A stretch of DNA of 5,047 nucleotides from Methanomicrobiales archaeon. Its GTDB lineage: Archaea > Halobacteriota > Methanomicrobia > Methanomicrobiales > JACTUA01. Shown piece after piece: positions 1 through 5,021 of this stretch. The notes beneath the pieces are model-generated. The model ran no database searches. It saw nothing but the letters and a program-made list of their open reading frames with translations, and had not been told where the DNA came from. Where the stretch lies: positions 1 through 5,047 of the forward strand of contig JAJRDF010000115.1 of the NCBI GenBank assembly GCA_028678555.1. The letters run 5' to 3'. Every line of letters starts with the position of its first letter. Position 1 is the first letter of the stretch. The translations under genes and the position numbers were made by a program.

Positions 1-152
1 CCCGATCAGGAGGATGCTCCAAGAGGTATCTTCCATCCACGCTGCTGGCCGTTTTCTTTCCGAAGGGATGGATACTCGCTGGGTTCTTTGATTTTAAGGT
101 CATCACTCCCGGACTGCCCCCTTTTTTGCCCCCGGCTGCGAGTACTAACTCG
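1..152. other. Upstream intergenic stretch, no supported gene
   Basis: All three plus-strand frames are open through much of this GC-rich stretch, so openness is not informative. Frame 2 is open from the window edge to a TGA at 89-91 and could be the last ~29 residues of a gene entering from the left, but nothing recognisable supports it. The stretch holds a weak imperfect inverted repeat (26-38 with 66-75, three unpaired bases) and a T6 run at 122-127 flanked by two copies of TGCCCCC. Confidence 0.4.
90..99 (+). promoter_or_regulatory. Weak TATA-like element before the sulfite reductase-like gene
   Basis: The AT-rich core TTTTAA (92-97) is the best TATA-like stretch ahead of the reductase-like gene. 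A start site about 25 bases downstream would fall near 118-122, leaving a leader of about 30 bases to the ATG at 153. No clear BRE is seen and the match to the archaeal TATA consensus is poor, so this is a tentative call. Confidence 0.25.
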
Positions 153-1025
153 ATGGCCCACACGTACGGCATTCACATGAAGGGCGGGGTGATCACGGAG
201 CGGAACGCGGATCTCTGCACGGTCCGGATCCGGCTCCCGGCCGGCAACTTCCCGGTCGAGAAGATGCGCGGCCTCGCCGCCATTGCGAAACGGTATGGCG
301 ACGGGACGGTCCATGTCACCACCCGCCAGACCATCGAGATCCCCCACGTGAAGCCGGAACGCCTTCCCCGGCTCGCGAAAGCCCTCGTGAAAAACGGGAC
401 GCCCATCGGCTCGGAACGGGACGAGGTGGTGAACATCATTGCCTGCCCGGGATCAGAACGGTGCAAGTACGCCACCATTGACACCATCGGCCTCGCAAAA
501 CGGCTGGACGAGCGGCTCTTCGGGAAGGAGATGCCGGTGAAGATCCGCATCTCCATCTCGGGGTGCCCCAACGCCTGTACGAGCCCGATGCTGAACGAGA
601 TCGGGATCATCGGGAGGATCAAGCCGAAGCGGGTTCCCGGCCTCTGCACCGGTTGTGGCACCTGCGCCGAGTACTGCAAGGAGTGCGCCATCTCCATCCG
701 GAACGGGATCTCGGTGGTGGATGATGAGAAATGTGTCCAGTGCGGGGTCTGCGTCCAGTCCTGCCCGTTCCATCTCCTGAAGTCCGAGCACCGGCATTAC
801 CAGATCGTGGTGGGCGGGAGACGCGGGCGTCACCCGATGCTGGGGCGGCAGCTGATCCTCCTGGAAGACGAGGAGAAGGTGGTGGCGGCAGTGGAGAAGA
901 TTATCCAGTGGGTGTACCGGAGGGCCTGGAGCGGCCGGCTCCTCTCGGACCAGCTGGATGACCTGCACTTTGACAGGTTCCGGGAAGAGATCGTGGGCGA
1001 GCTCAGCGGGTATACAGGGAGCTGA
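153..1025 (+). CDS. Small siroheme/[4Fe-4S] sulfite-nitrite reductase-like protein (Dsr-LP/Fsr C-terminal type) with ferredoxin domain
   Basis: Predicted cytoplasmic reductase of 290 residues, probably acting on sulfite or a related oxyanion; the substrate is not shown by sequence. In order: a ferredoxin-like half-domain of the nitrite/sulfite reductase family with the TTRQ motif at 56-59 (family siroheme-contact region); the siroheme-[4Fe-4S] domain with C98-x5-C104 and C138-x3-C142, the four ligands of the coupled cluster; then two [4Fe-4S] ferredoxin motifs, C165/C168/C171/C175 (plus C178, and lacking the usual Pro) and C194/C197/C200/C204-Pro. This architecture matches the C-terminal half of F420-dependent sulfite reductase and AsrC-type subunits, without any flavin/F420-binding half, so electrons must come from a separate donor. 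ATG at 153 was chosen; ATG 177 (starting MKGGVITE) and TTG 126 are alternatives, and none has a good Shine-Dalgarno sequence. Its 3' end overlaps the opposite-strand gene by 23 bases. Confidence 0.88.
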   Translation: MAHTYGIHMKGGVITERNADLCTVRIRLPAGNFPVEKMRGLAAIAKRYGDGTVHVTTRQTIEIPHVKPERLPRLAKALVKNGTPIGSERDEVVNIIACPGSERCKYATIDTIGLAKRLDERLFGKEMPVKIRISISGCPNACTSPMLNEIGIIGRIKPKRVPGLCTGCGTCAEYCKECAISIRNGISVVDDEKCVQCGVCVQSCPFHLLKSEHRHYQIVVGGRRGRHPMLGRQLILLEDEEKVVAAVEKIIQWVYRRAWSGRLLSDQLDDLHFDRFREEIVGELSGYTGS

Positions 1026-1305
1026 ATCCCTCATTCCCGTCGTCAGTGCACTCGATGGCGCTCCCGTCCCTGACGAGCGTGTTGAACATCATGGCCGCGT
1101 TCATCAGGGACTCGTCAGGGCTTGTCCCCCGCTTCACCTCTTTCAGCGCCTGGATGATGGGGGACGGGATGACCCGCTTCCCCACCCGGACACCGGCACA
1201 GTGGCGGCAGTACTCGCAGTGGCTGTACACCGACACCTCGCCGTCGGCGCACTGGACCGTCACCTGGCCCGTCTTCTCATTCCTCTGGAGTACGAGCGTC
1301 TTCAT
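1003..1305 (-). CDS. Small cysteine-containing conserved-looking protein, unknown function
   Basis: A 100-residue protein beginning MKTLVLQRNE. I do not recognise a named family. An N-terminal strand-rich segment (about 1-28) is followed by H29-C30-x2-C33-x2-C36, with C19 upstream: a compact cysteine cluster that could bind zinc or an Fe-S cluster. Then comes a likely helical region (47-80) and a polar tail with C86. No signal peptide or membrane segment is seen. The ATG at 1305 was chosen because GGGAG lies 7 bases upstream of it (1313-1317 on the minus strand). The same frame extends to 1515, but that would run through the tuf leader and promoter, so the longer form is unlikely. It converges on the reductase-like gene, with the stop codons embedded in each other's coding ends. 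Role unknown; redox or metal binding is inference only. Confidence 0.75.
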   Translation of the reverse strand: MKTLVLQRNEKTGQVTVQCADGEVSVYSHCEYCRHCAGVRVGKRVIPSPIIQALKEVKRGTSPDESLMNAAMMFNTLVRDGSAIECTDDGNEGFSSLYTR

Positions 1306-1312
1306 GTCAGAT

Positions 1313-1317
1313 CTCCC
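1313..1317 (-). promoter_or_regulatory. Shine-Dalgarno site deciding the start of the small Cys protein
   Basis: On the minus strand the sequence reads GGGAG, then 7 bases, then ATG (1305-1303). It matches the archaeal anti-Shine-Dalgarno and supports the 100-residue form over the longer reading frame. Confidence 0.6.
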
Positions 1318-1330
1318 GTGGGGGGGCAAC

Positions 1331-1340
1331 GGATATAGGG
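1331..1340 (-). promoter_or_regulatory. Possible TATA-like element for the small Cys protein
   Basis: The minus strand reads CCCTATATCC, a short TATA-like core centred about 31 bases before the ATG. A start 25 bases downstream would fall at about 1310, cutting off the Shine-Dalgarno site, so the spacing is awkward. The minus-strand reading of the tuf TATA box (TATATAAA, 1404-1397) is an alternative with a ~70-base leader. Confidence 0.25.
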
Positions 1341-1389
1341 ATGTCGATTCTCCAATTCCGGGGCCAGATTCCCTCGATCCACCCCTCTC

Positions 1390-1404
1390 GAAATGATTTA
1401 TATA
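1390..1404 (+). promoter_or_regulatory. Archaeal promoter of tuf: BRE-like element plus TATA box
   Basis: TTTATATA at 1397-1404 is a textbook archaeal TATA box, preceded by the purine-rich CGAAATG (1390-1396), which fits the TFB-recognition element. The predicted start is about 24-26 bases downstream of the box centre, near 1423-1428, giving a tuf leader of roughly 90 bases. It stands out sharply against the GC-rich surroundings. It probably drives tuf, rpsJ and the following membrane-protein gene. Confidence 0.8.
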
Positions 1405-1424
1405 GGTGCCGATCCAATAATTTA

Positions 1425-1517
1425 CACTCGCAGCAACCCGACTGTTGCGTCCGTGGCAGCCCCTTGCAGGACTGATGCGGCCGCAACAGTCCTGCATGTG
1501 ACAGGAGGATACCATTT
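1425..1517 (+). promoter_or_regulatory. Structured tuf 5' leader with mutually exclusive hairpins
   Basis: Four pairings can be drawn. B: 1465-1474 with 1487-1496, 10 perfect pairs, continuing after an A-A mismatch (1475/1486) as 1476-1478 with 1483-1485 around a GGCC loop. A: 1440-1449 with 1482-1491, 10 perfect pairs, sharing its 3' arm with B. C: 1433-1437 with 1444-1448, 5 pairs, sharing bases with A. D: 1490-1494 with 1502-1506, 5 pairs, covering part of the Shine-Dalgarno sequence and excluded when B forms. B plus C can coexist and leave the ribosome site free; A excludes both. The base pairing is seen directly; a regulatory switch is inference. A protein-binding site at DNA or RNA level is an alternative reading. 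Confidence 0.5.
1503..1508 (+). promoter_or_regulatory. Strong Shine-Dalgarno site of tuf
   Basis: AGGAGG lies 9 bases before the ATG at 1518 and is a full match to the core anti-Shine-Dalgarno. It fixes the tuf start. It sits 6 bases after the end of the long leader hairpin, and bases 1503-1506 could be covered by the weak stem 1490-1494/1502-1506. Confidence 0.85.
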
Positions 1518-2795
1518 ATGGCAAGTGAGAAGCCCCACATGAACCTGGCCGTCATCGGCCACATCGACCACGGCAAGTCCACGACCGTGGGCCGCCTCCT
1601 CTTCGAGACGGGAGCGGTACCGCAGCACGTGATTGACGGGTACCGCAAGGAGGCTGAGTCCAAGGGCAAGGGGACCTTTGAGTTCGCCTGGGTCATGGAC
1701 AACCTGAAGGAGGAGAGAGACCGCGGGATCACCATCGATATCGCCCACAAGCGGTTCGACACCGCCAAGTTCTACTTCACCATCGTGGACTGCCCCGGGC
1801 ACCGCGACTTTGTGAAGAACATGATCACCGGTGCGTCGCAGGCTGACGCGGCGGTGCTCGTTGTGTCCGGACCGGACGGCGTGCAGGAGCAGACCAAGGA
1901 GCACGTCTTCCTGGCCCGGACCCTGGGCATCCAGCAGCTGATCATCCTCGTGAACAAGATGGATGCGGTCAACTTTGACCAGAAGAAGTTCGAGGCGGTC
2001 AAGGCGGATGTCACGAACCTCCTGAAGATGGTGGCCTACAAGCCGGATGACATGCTCTTCATCCCGGCCAGCGCCTTCCAGGGCGTGAACATCGCAAAGA
2101 AGAGTGACAAGACCCCGTGGTACAAGGGTCCGACCCTCCTTGAAGCCCTGGACACCCTGAAGGAACCCGAGAAACCCACGGCCCTCCCGCTGCGGCTCCC
2201 GATCCAGGATGTGTACAGCATCTCAGGTATCGGCACGGTGCCGGTCGGCCGGGTCGAGACGGGCATCATGAAGAAGGGCATGAACGTCATCTTCATGCCG
2301 GCCAACAAGACCGGTGAGATCAAGTCCATCGAGATGCACCACGAGGAGATTCCCCAGGCGGTGCCGGGAGATAACGTGGGCTTCAACGTCCGCGGTATCG
2401 CAAAGAACGACATCAGGCGCGGCGACGTGCTGGGGCCCGTAGATTCCCCGCCGGCCGTGGCCGACGAGTTCACCGCCCAGATCGTGGTCCTCTACCACCC
2501 CAGCGCCATCACCGTGGGCTACACCCCGGTCTTCCACTGCCACACGGCGCAGGTGGCCTGCACCATCACCGAGCTCAAGAAGAAACTGGACCCGAAGACC
2601 GGCCAGGTGAAGGAGGAGAACCCCACCTTCTTAAAGACCGGTGACGCCGCCATCGTGGTCATCAAGCCCAGCCGTCCGATGGTCATCGAGCGGATCAAGG
2701 AGATCCCGCAGATGGGCCGGTTCGCTATCCGGGACATGGGGTCCACCATTGCCGCCGGGATGTGCATTGACCTTGTCCAGAAACAGTTGAGATAA
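1518..2795 (+). CDS. tuf: Translation elongation factor 1A (EF-1A, EF-Tu homologue)
   Basis: A 425-residue cytoplasmic GTPase that delivers aminoacyl-tRNA to the ribosomal A site, at the normal length for archaeal EF-1A. The GTP-binding domain (about 1-220) shows the P-loop GHIDHGKST at 14-22, switch I RGITID at 69-74 with the Mg-coordinating Thr72, DCPGH at 91-95 (switch II, catalytic His95), NKMD at 146-149, and the S-A of G5 at 185-186. The two beta-barrel domains follow (about 222-320 and 320-425). The signature TGEIKSIEMHHEE (265-277) and the C-terminal PQMGRFAIRDMGSTIAAG segment (397-414) are typical of archaeal and eukaryotic EF-1A. The sequence resembles Methanomicrobiales EF-1A. It is followed 23 bases later by rpsJ, the conserved archaeal order; the usual upstream neighbour, the EF-2 gene, is absent here and tuf has its own promoter. 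No motif is missing. Confidence 0.98.
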   Translation: MASEKPHMNLAVIGHIDHGKSTTVGRLLFETGAVPQHVIDGYRKEAESKGKGTFEFAWVMDNLKEERDRGITIDIAHKRFDTAKFYFTIVDCPGHRDFVKNMITGASQADAAVLVVSGPDGVQEQTKEHVFLARTLGIQQLIILVNKMDAVNFDQKKFEAVKADVTNLLKMVAYKPDDMLFIPASAFQGVNIAKKSDKTPWYKGPTLLEALDTLKEPEKPTALPLRLPIQDVYSISGIGTVPVGRVETGIMKKGMNVIFMPANKTGEIKSIEMHHEEIPQAVPGDNVGFNVRGIAKNDIRRGDVLGPVDSPPAVADEFTAQIVVLYHPSAITVGYTPVFHCHTAQVACTITELKKKLDPKTGQVKEENPTFLKTGDAAIVVIKPSRPMVIERIKEIPQMGRFAIRDMGSTIAAGMCIDLVQKQLR

Positions 2796-2807
2796 TCCTC
2801 ACGTTCC

Positions 2808-2818
2808 GGTGACGTCAC
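2808..2818 (+). promoter_or_regulatory. rpsJ ribosome site within a perfect palindrome
   Basis: GGTGA (2808-2812) matches the 3' part of the archaeal Shine-Dalgarno sequence and lies 6 bases before the rpsJ ATG. It overlaps the 10-base perfect palindrome GTGACGTCAC (2809-2818), which ends immediately before the ATG. The palindrome may be chance. Confidence 0.5.
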
Positions 2819-3127
2819 ATGCAGAAAGCCAGAATCCGCCTCTCGGGGACCGACTGCAAGAAGGTCGAGATGGTCTGTGACCGGATCCGGGAGATTGCAG
2901 AGCGAACCGGTGTGAACCTGGCAGGACCGATCCCCCTGCCCACCCGGCGCCTCATCGTCCCGATCCGGAAGAGCCCTGACGGCGAAGGGACTGCCACCTG
3001 GGACCGGTGGCAGATGCGCGTCCACAAACGGCTCATTGATATCGACGCAGACGAGCGCGCCCTCCGCCAGCTGATGCGGATTCAGGTGCCCAAGGATATC
3101 GGGATCGAGATCGTTCTGGAGAGCTGA
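2819..3127 (+). CDS. rpsJ: 30S ribosomal protein uS10 (archaeal S10)
   Basis: A 102-residue small-subunit ribosomal protein of the 30S head, at the usual archaeal length. The N-terminal strand and helix (QKARIRLSGTDCKKVEMVCDRI, in segments 2-23) lead to the extended loop with PIPLPTRR (37-44), the family signature region reaching into the rRNA. The C-terminal part has HKRLIDIDADERALRQL (69-85) and ends in a strand (IGIEIVLES). The position directly after tuf is the conserved archaeal arrangement and supports co-transcription. The ATG at 2819 is backed by GGTGA six bases upstream and by full-length family agreement. Its last codons contain the ribosome site of the next gene. Confidence 0.97.
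   Translation: MQKARIRLSGTDCKKVEMVCDRIREIAERTGVNLAGPIPLPTRRLIVPIRKSPDGEGTATWDRWQMRVHKRLIDIDADERALRQLMRIQVPKDIGIEIVLES
3118..3123 (+). promoter_or_regulatory. Shine-Dalgarno site of the Agl23-like gene inside the end of rpsJ
   Basis: GGAGAG lies 9 bases before the ATG at 3133 and overlaps the last codons of rpsJ (stop 3125-3127). The arrangement suggests translational coupling of the two genes. Confidence 0.6.
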
Positions 3128-3132
3128 CCCCC

Positions 3133-4830
3133 ATGCGGCGGGCTGCCGCCCTGATCCCGGCAGGGATCCGGCAGAAGCTCTCCTTTGAAGTTCTTTTCTT
3201 TGCCATCTTCGCCGCAGCCGTCGTTCTCAGGTTCGCGGTCCTGGACCTCAAGCTCTTCCACCACGACGAGGCCATCCACGCCTGGTTCGCGTACCGGCTC
3301 CTCTCCGAGGGGATCTGGTCCTATGATCCCTCGTACCACGGCCCCATCCTCTACTACGTGACCGCCGGGATGTTCTATCTCTTCGGCGAGAGTGACCTCG
3401 TAGGAAGGCTCATCCCCTCCCTCCTGGGATGCCTCATCATCCTGCTCCTCCTCCCGCTGCAGCGCCATGGATTCCTGGGGAAGCGGGAGACCCTGGTCGC
3501 GGCCCTCTTCCTTGCCCTCTCGCCCAGTATGGTCTACTTCTCCCGCTTCCTCAGGCACGACATCTTCATGCTCTTTTTCACGATGCTGCTCGTCGTAGCC
3601 CTCTTCCTGTACCTGGATACCGGGAAGGGCCGGTATGCCATTCTCGCTGCCCTGGGGGTTGCCGGGGGGCTGTGCAGCAAGGAGGAGTTCCCCCTGATCC
3701 TGGCCATCTTCGGCCTCTACTTCGTGTACGCCATCTGGAAGGGGAAATTCCGGCTCCCGTCCGAGTGGAAGATCCACCTGATCAGCGCGGTGATCGTGGT
3801 CGCAGGGATCGTGGCATTCCTGTACAGTGCCCTGGGTGCCCATCCGGAGACCCTCACCACCGGTGCCCAGAGGGCCCTTGAACACTGGACATCCATGCAC
3901 GAGCAGTGCCGGCTCTGCGGCCCGCCCTACTTCTACATCCTCCTGTTGCTTCTCTACGAGTTGCCCATCTTTCTCCTGGCCATGTACGGGGCCGGCCAGT
4001 TCCTGCTGGGGGAAACCGGTCTCGGGTACCGCCTGAAACGGTGGGCTGACCGCGTCCGGGGCCGGAGCGGGGAACCGGAGATGGGGGAGCTGGTCTCCCG
4101 GTCCCTTGCCCAGATGGGGGCCGGGGCGGGAATCCTGAAACAGGAGGAGTTCACCCGTTTCTGTATCCTCTGGATGGTGTTTTCCATGGCGGCCTACGGG
4201 TACATCGGCGAGAAGGTTCCCTGGCTGATCCTCCAGCAGCTCCTCCCCATGGTCTTTGTGGCCGTGTACCGGCTGACCGATACGAAGACCATCATCGCCG
4301 TGGTCTCCGTGGTCTTCCTCGCTCTCTGTACCTGGCACGTGGCCTTCGTCCCGGCTGACGTGAACGAGCCCATCGTGCAGGTCCAGAACTCGGAGCAGAT
4401 GCGGGAGGTGATGGCCCTCGTGGGGCACGCGGACCGGGTGGCCATCTCCTCCAAGAACTACTGGCCCCTCCCGTGGTATTTCCGGGGAGATGCCGCGAAG
4501 AATATCAGCTATTTCAGCCGGAGGGTGGACGAGGACATCCTGTACCGCGAGCCCTACGATATCGTCATCGCCTACGATGTGGAGTCGTATGCGTCCCTCA
4601 ACGGCTACGAGAAGCGTACGTACCGCCTGAACTACTGGTTCAGCTGGTACGATATCGAGCAGTCAGGGAATGTTCCCTACCGGGTGATGGAATACTACTT
4701 CAAGAGGGATGGAAAGGTCGGATCCATGAACCTGGATATTTTCACCCTGGCAAATGCCTCCCAGGCAATTTCTGCTCCTGAAGGGTGGACAGGGCACGAC
4801 GGCGTCGAAACGACTCCCGCATGGACCTGA
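3133..4830 (+). CDS. TIGR03663/Agl23-family polytopic membrane protein (GT-C/PMT-like)
   Basis: A 565-residue membrane protein. After a short basic N-terminus it has about 11-12 hydrophobic segments (approximately 18-36, 72-88, 91-109, 120-136, 145-161, 167-180, 186-201, 216-234, 266-291, 341-357, 362-379, 385-405). A soluble, aromatic-rich C-terminal domain (about 408-565) follows. The family signature is clear: Asp45-Glu46 in the first outer loop (HHDEAIHAW), then YDPSYHGP at 64-71 with the HGP tripeptide, plus R92 and the RFLRHD segment (138-143). The family resembles PMT/ArnT glycosyltransferases at its N-terminus. The name Agl23 (flippase-activity-associated) comes from haloarchaeal N-glycosylation work; the biochemical activity is not established. 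A role with lipid-linked sugars or surface glycoproteins is inference. A C259-x2-C262 pair is present in a loop. It starts 5 bases after rpsJ, so it is probably read from the tuf promoter. This is an unusual partner for translation genes. Confidence 0.87.
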   Translation: MRRAAALIPAGIRQKLSFEVLFFAIFAAAVVLRFAVLDLKLFHHDEAIHAWFAYRLLSEGIWSYDPSYHGPILYYVTAGMFYLFGESDLVGRLIPSLLGCLIILLLLPLQRHGFLGKRETLVAALFLALSPSMVYFSRFLRHDIFMLFFTMLLVVALFLYLDTGKGRYAILAALGVAGGLCSKEEFPLILAIFGLYFVYAIWKGKFRLPSEWKIHLISAVIVVAGIVAFLYSALGAHPETLTTGAQRALEHWTSMHEQCRLCGPPYFYILLLLLYELPIFLLAMYGAGQFLLGETGLGYRLKRWADRVRGRSGEPEMGELVSRSLAQMGAGAGILKQEEFTRFCILWMVFSMAAYGYIGEKVPWLILQQLLPMVFVAVYRLTDTKTIIAVVSVVFLALCTWHVAFVPADVNEPIVQVQNSEQMREVMALVGHADRVAISSKNYWPLPWYFRGDAAKNISYFSRRVDEDILYREPYDIVIAYDVESYASLNGYEKRTYRLNYWFSWYDIEQSGNVPYRVMEYYFKRDGKVGSMNLDIFTLANASQAISAPEGWTGHDGVETTPAWT

Positions 4831-4929
4831 CGAGGCCCCATCGCGGGTGATCTGCAGTCTTCCCTGGGATAAGGGGTGACCTTAGGTTTCTCCGGATCCA
4901 TCGCACGGGTCGTTCCGTGAACATGGTGC

Positions 4930-4952
4930 GGGAGGGGGCTCTGCCCCCACCC
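4930..4952. repeat. GC-rich hairpin (GGGGGC-TCT-GCCCCC with flanking GGG/CCC)
   Basis: GGGGGC (4934-4939) pairs with GCCCCC (4943-4948) around a TCT loop. After an A-A mismatch (4933/4949), GGG (4930-4932) pairs with CCC (4950-4952). That gives nine pairs, eight of them G-C stacks of one strand type. It lies 100 bases after the membrane-protein stop. It could contribute to 3'-end formation or RNA stability or be a dispersed intergenic repeat; no T-run follows on either strand. Confidence 0.55.
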
Positions 4953-4983
4953 GGGCCTTCCCCCGATGAGGATGGCACGCCAA

Positions 4984-5021
4984 ACCGGTGTGTACCGGTG
5001 TGAACTACAATCCCGGTACAC
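4984..5021. repeat. Tandem ACCGGTGTG repeat plus inverted copy
   Basis: ACCGGTGTG occurs at 4984-4992 and again at 4994-5002, a 10-base period or about one DNA turn. GTGTACCGG (4990-4998), which bridges the two copies, is perfectly complementary to CCGGTACAC (5013-5021), a 9-pair stem with a 14-base loop. The repeat layout would suit a dimeric DNA-binding protein; it could equally be the start of a structure belonging to the next gene beyond the window. Confidence 0.5.

Noticed and set aside
2..91. Frame 2 at the left edge as the 3' end of an upstream gene
   Set aside because: It is open for only about 29 codons, all three plus frames are open here, and no family resemblance is seen; noted but not called as a gene.
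122..127. T6 run as a firm terminator
   Set aside because: Six T residues can end archaeal transcripts, but no upstream gene is established and the run lies within the probable start region of the reductase gene.
453..1034. Minus-strand reading frame opposite the reductase gene
   Set aside because: It is antisense to intact catalytic and ferredoxin motifs, and its Pro/His/Leu-rich composition is typical of a shadow.
958..1396. Two plus-strand frames (958-1338 and 1046-1396) opposite the small Cys gene
   Set aside because: Neither has a ribosome site or family-like sequence; the minus-strand gene has both a ribosome site and a coherent cysteine cluster.
1306..1515. N-terminal extension of the small minus-strand gene to 170 residues
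   Set aside because: It would run across the tuf leader and TATA box, and the internal ATG at 1305 has a proper Shine-Dalgarno site. The extended portion has no recognisable character.
1422..1904. Minus-strand frames opposite the tuf start and leader
   Set aside because: They are antisense to the invariant GTPase motifs of tuf and cross its promoter and leader region.
3082..4428. Long minus-strand reading frame of 448 codons
   Set aside because: It lies antisense to the well-supported membrane-protein gene. Its product is dominated by Glu, Gly, His, Asp and Pro, as expected for the complement of a hydrophobic GC-rich gene, and shows no domain.
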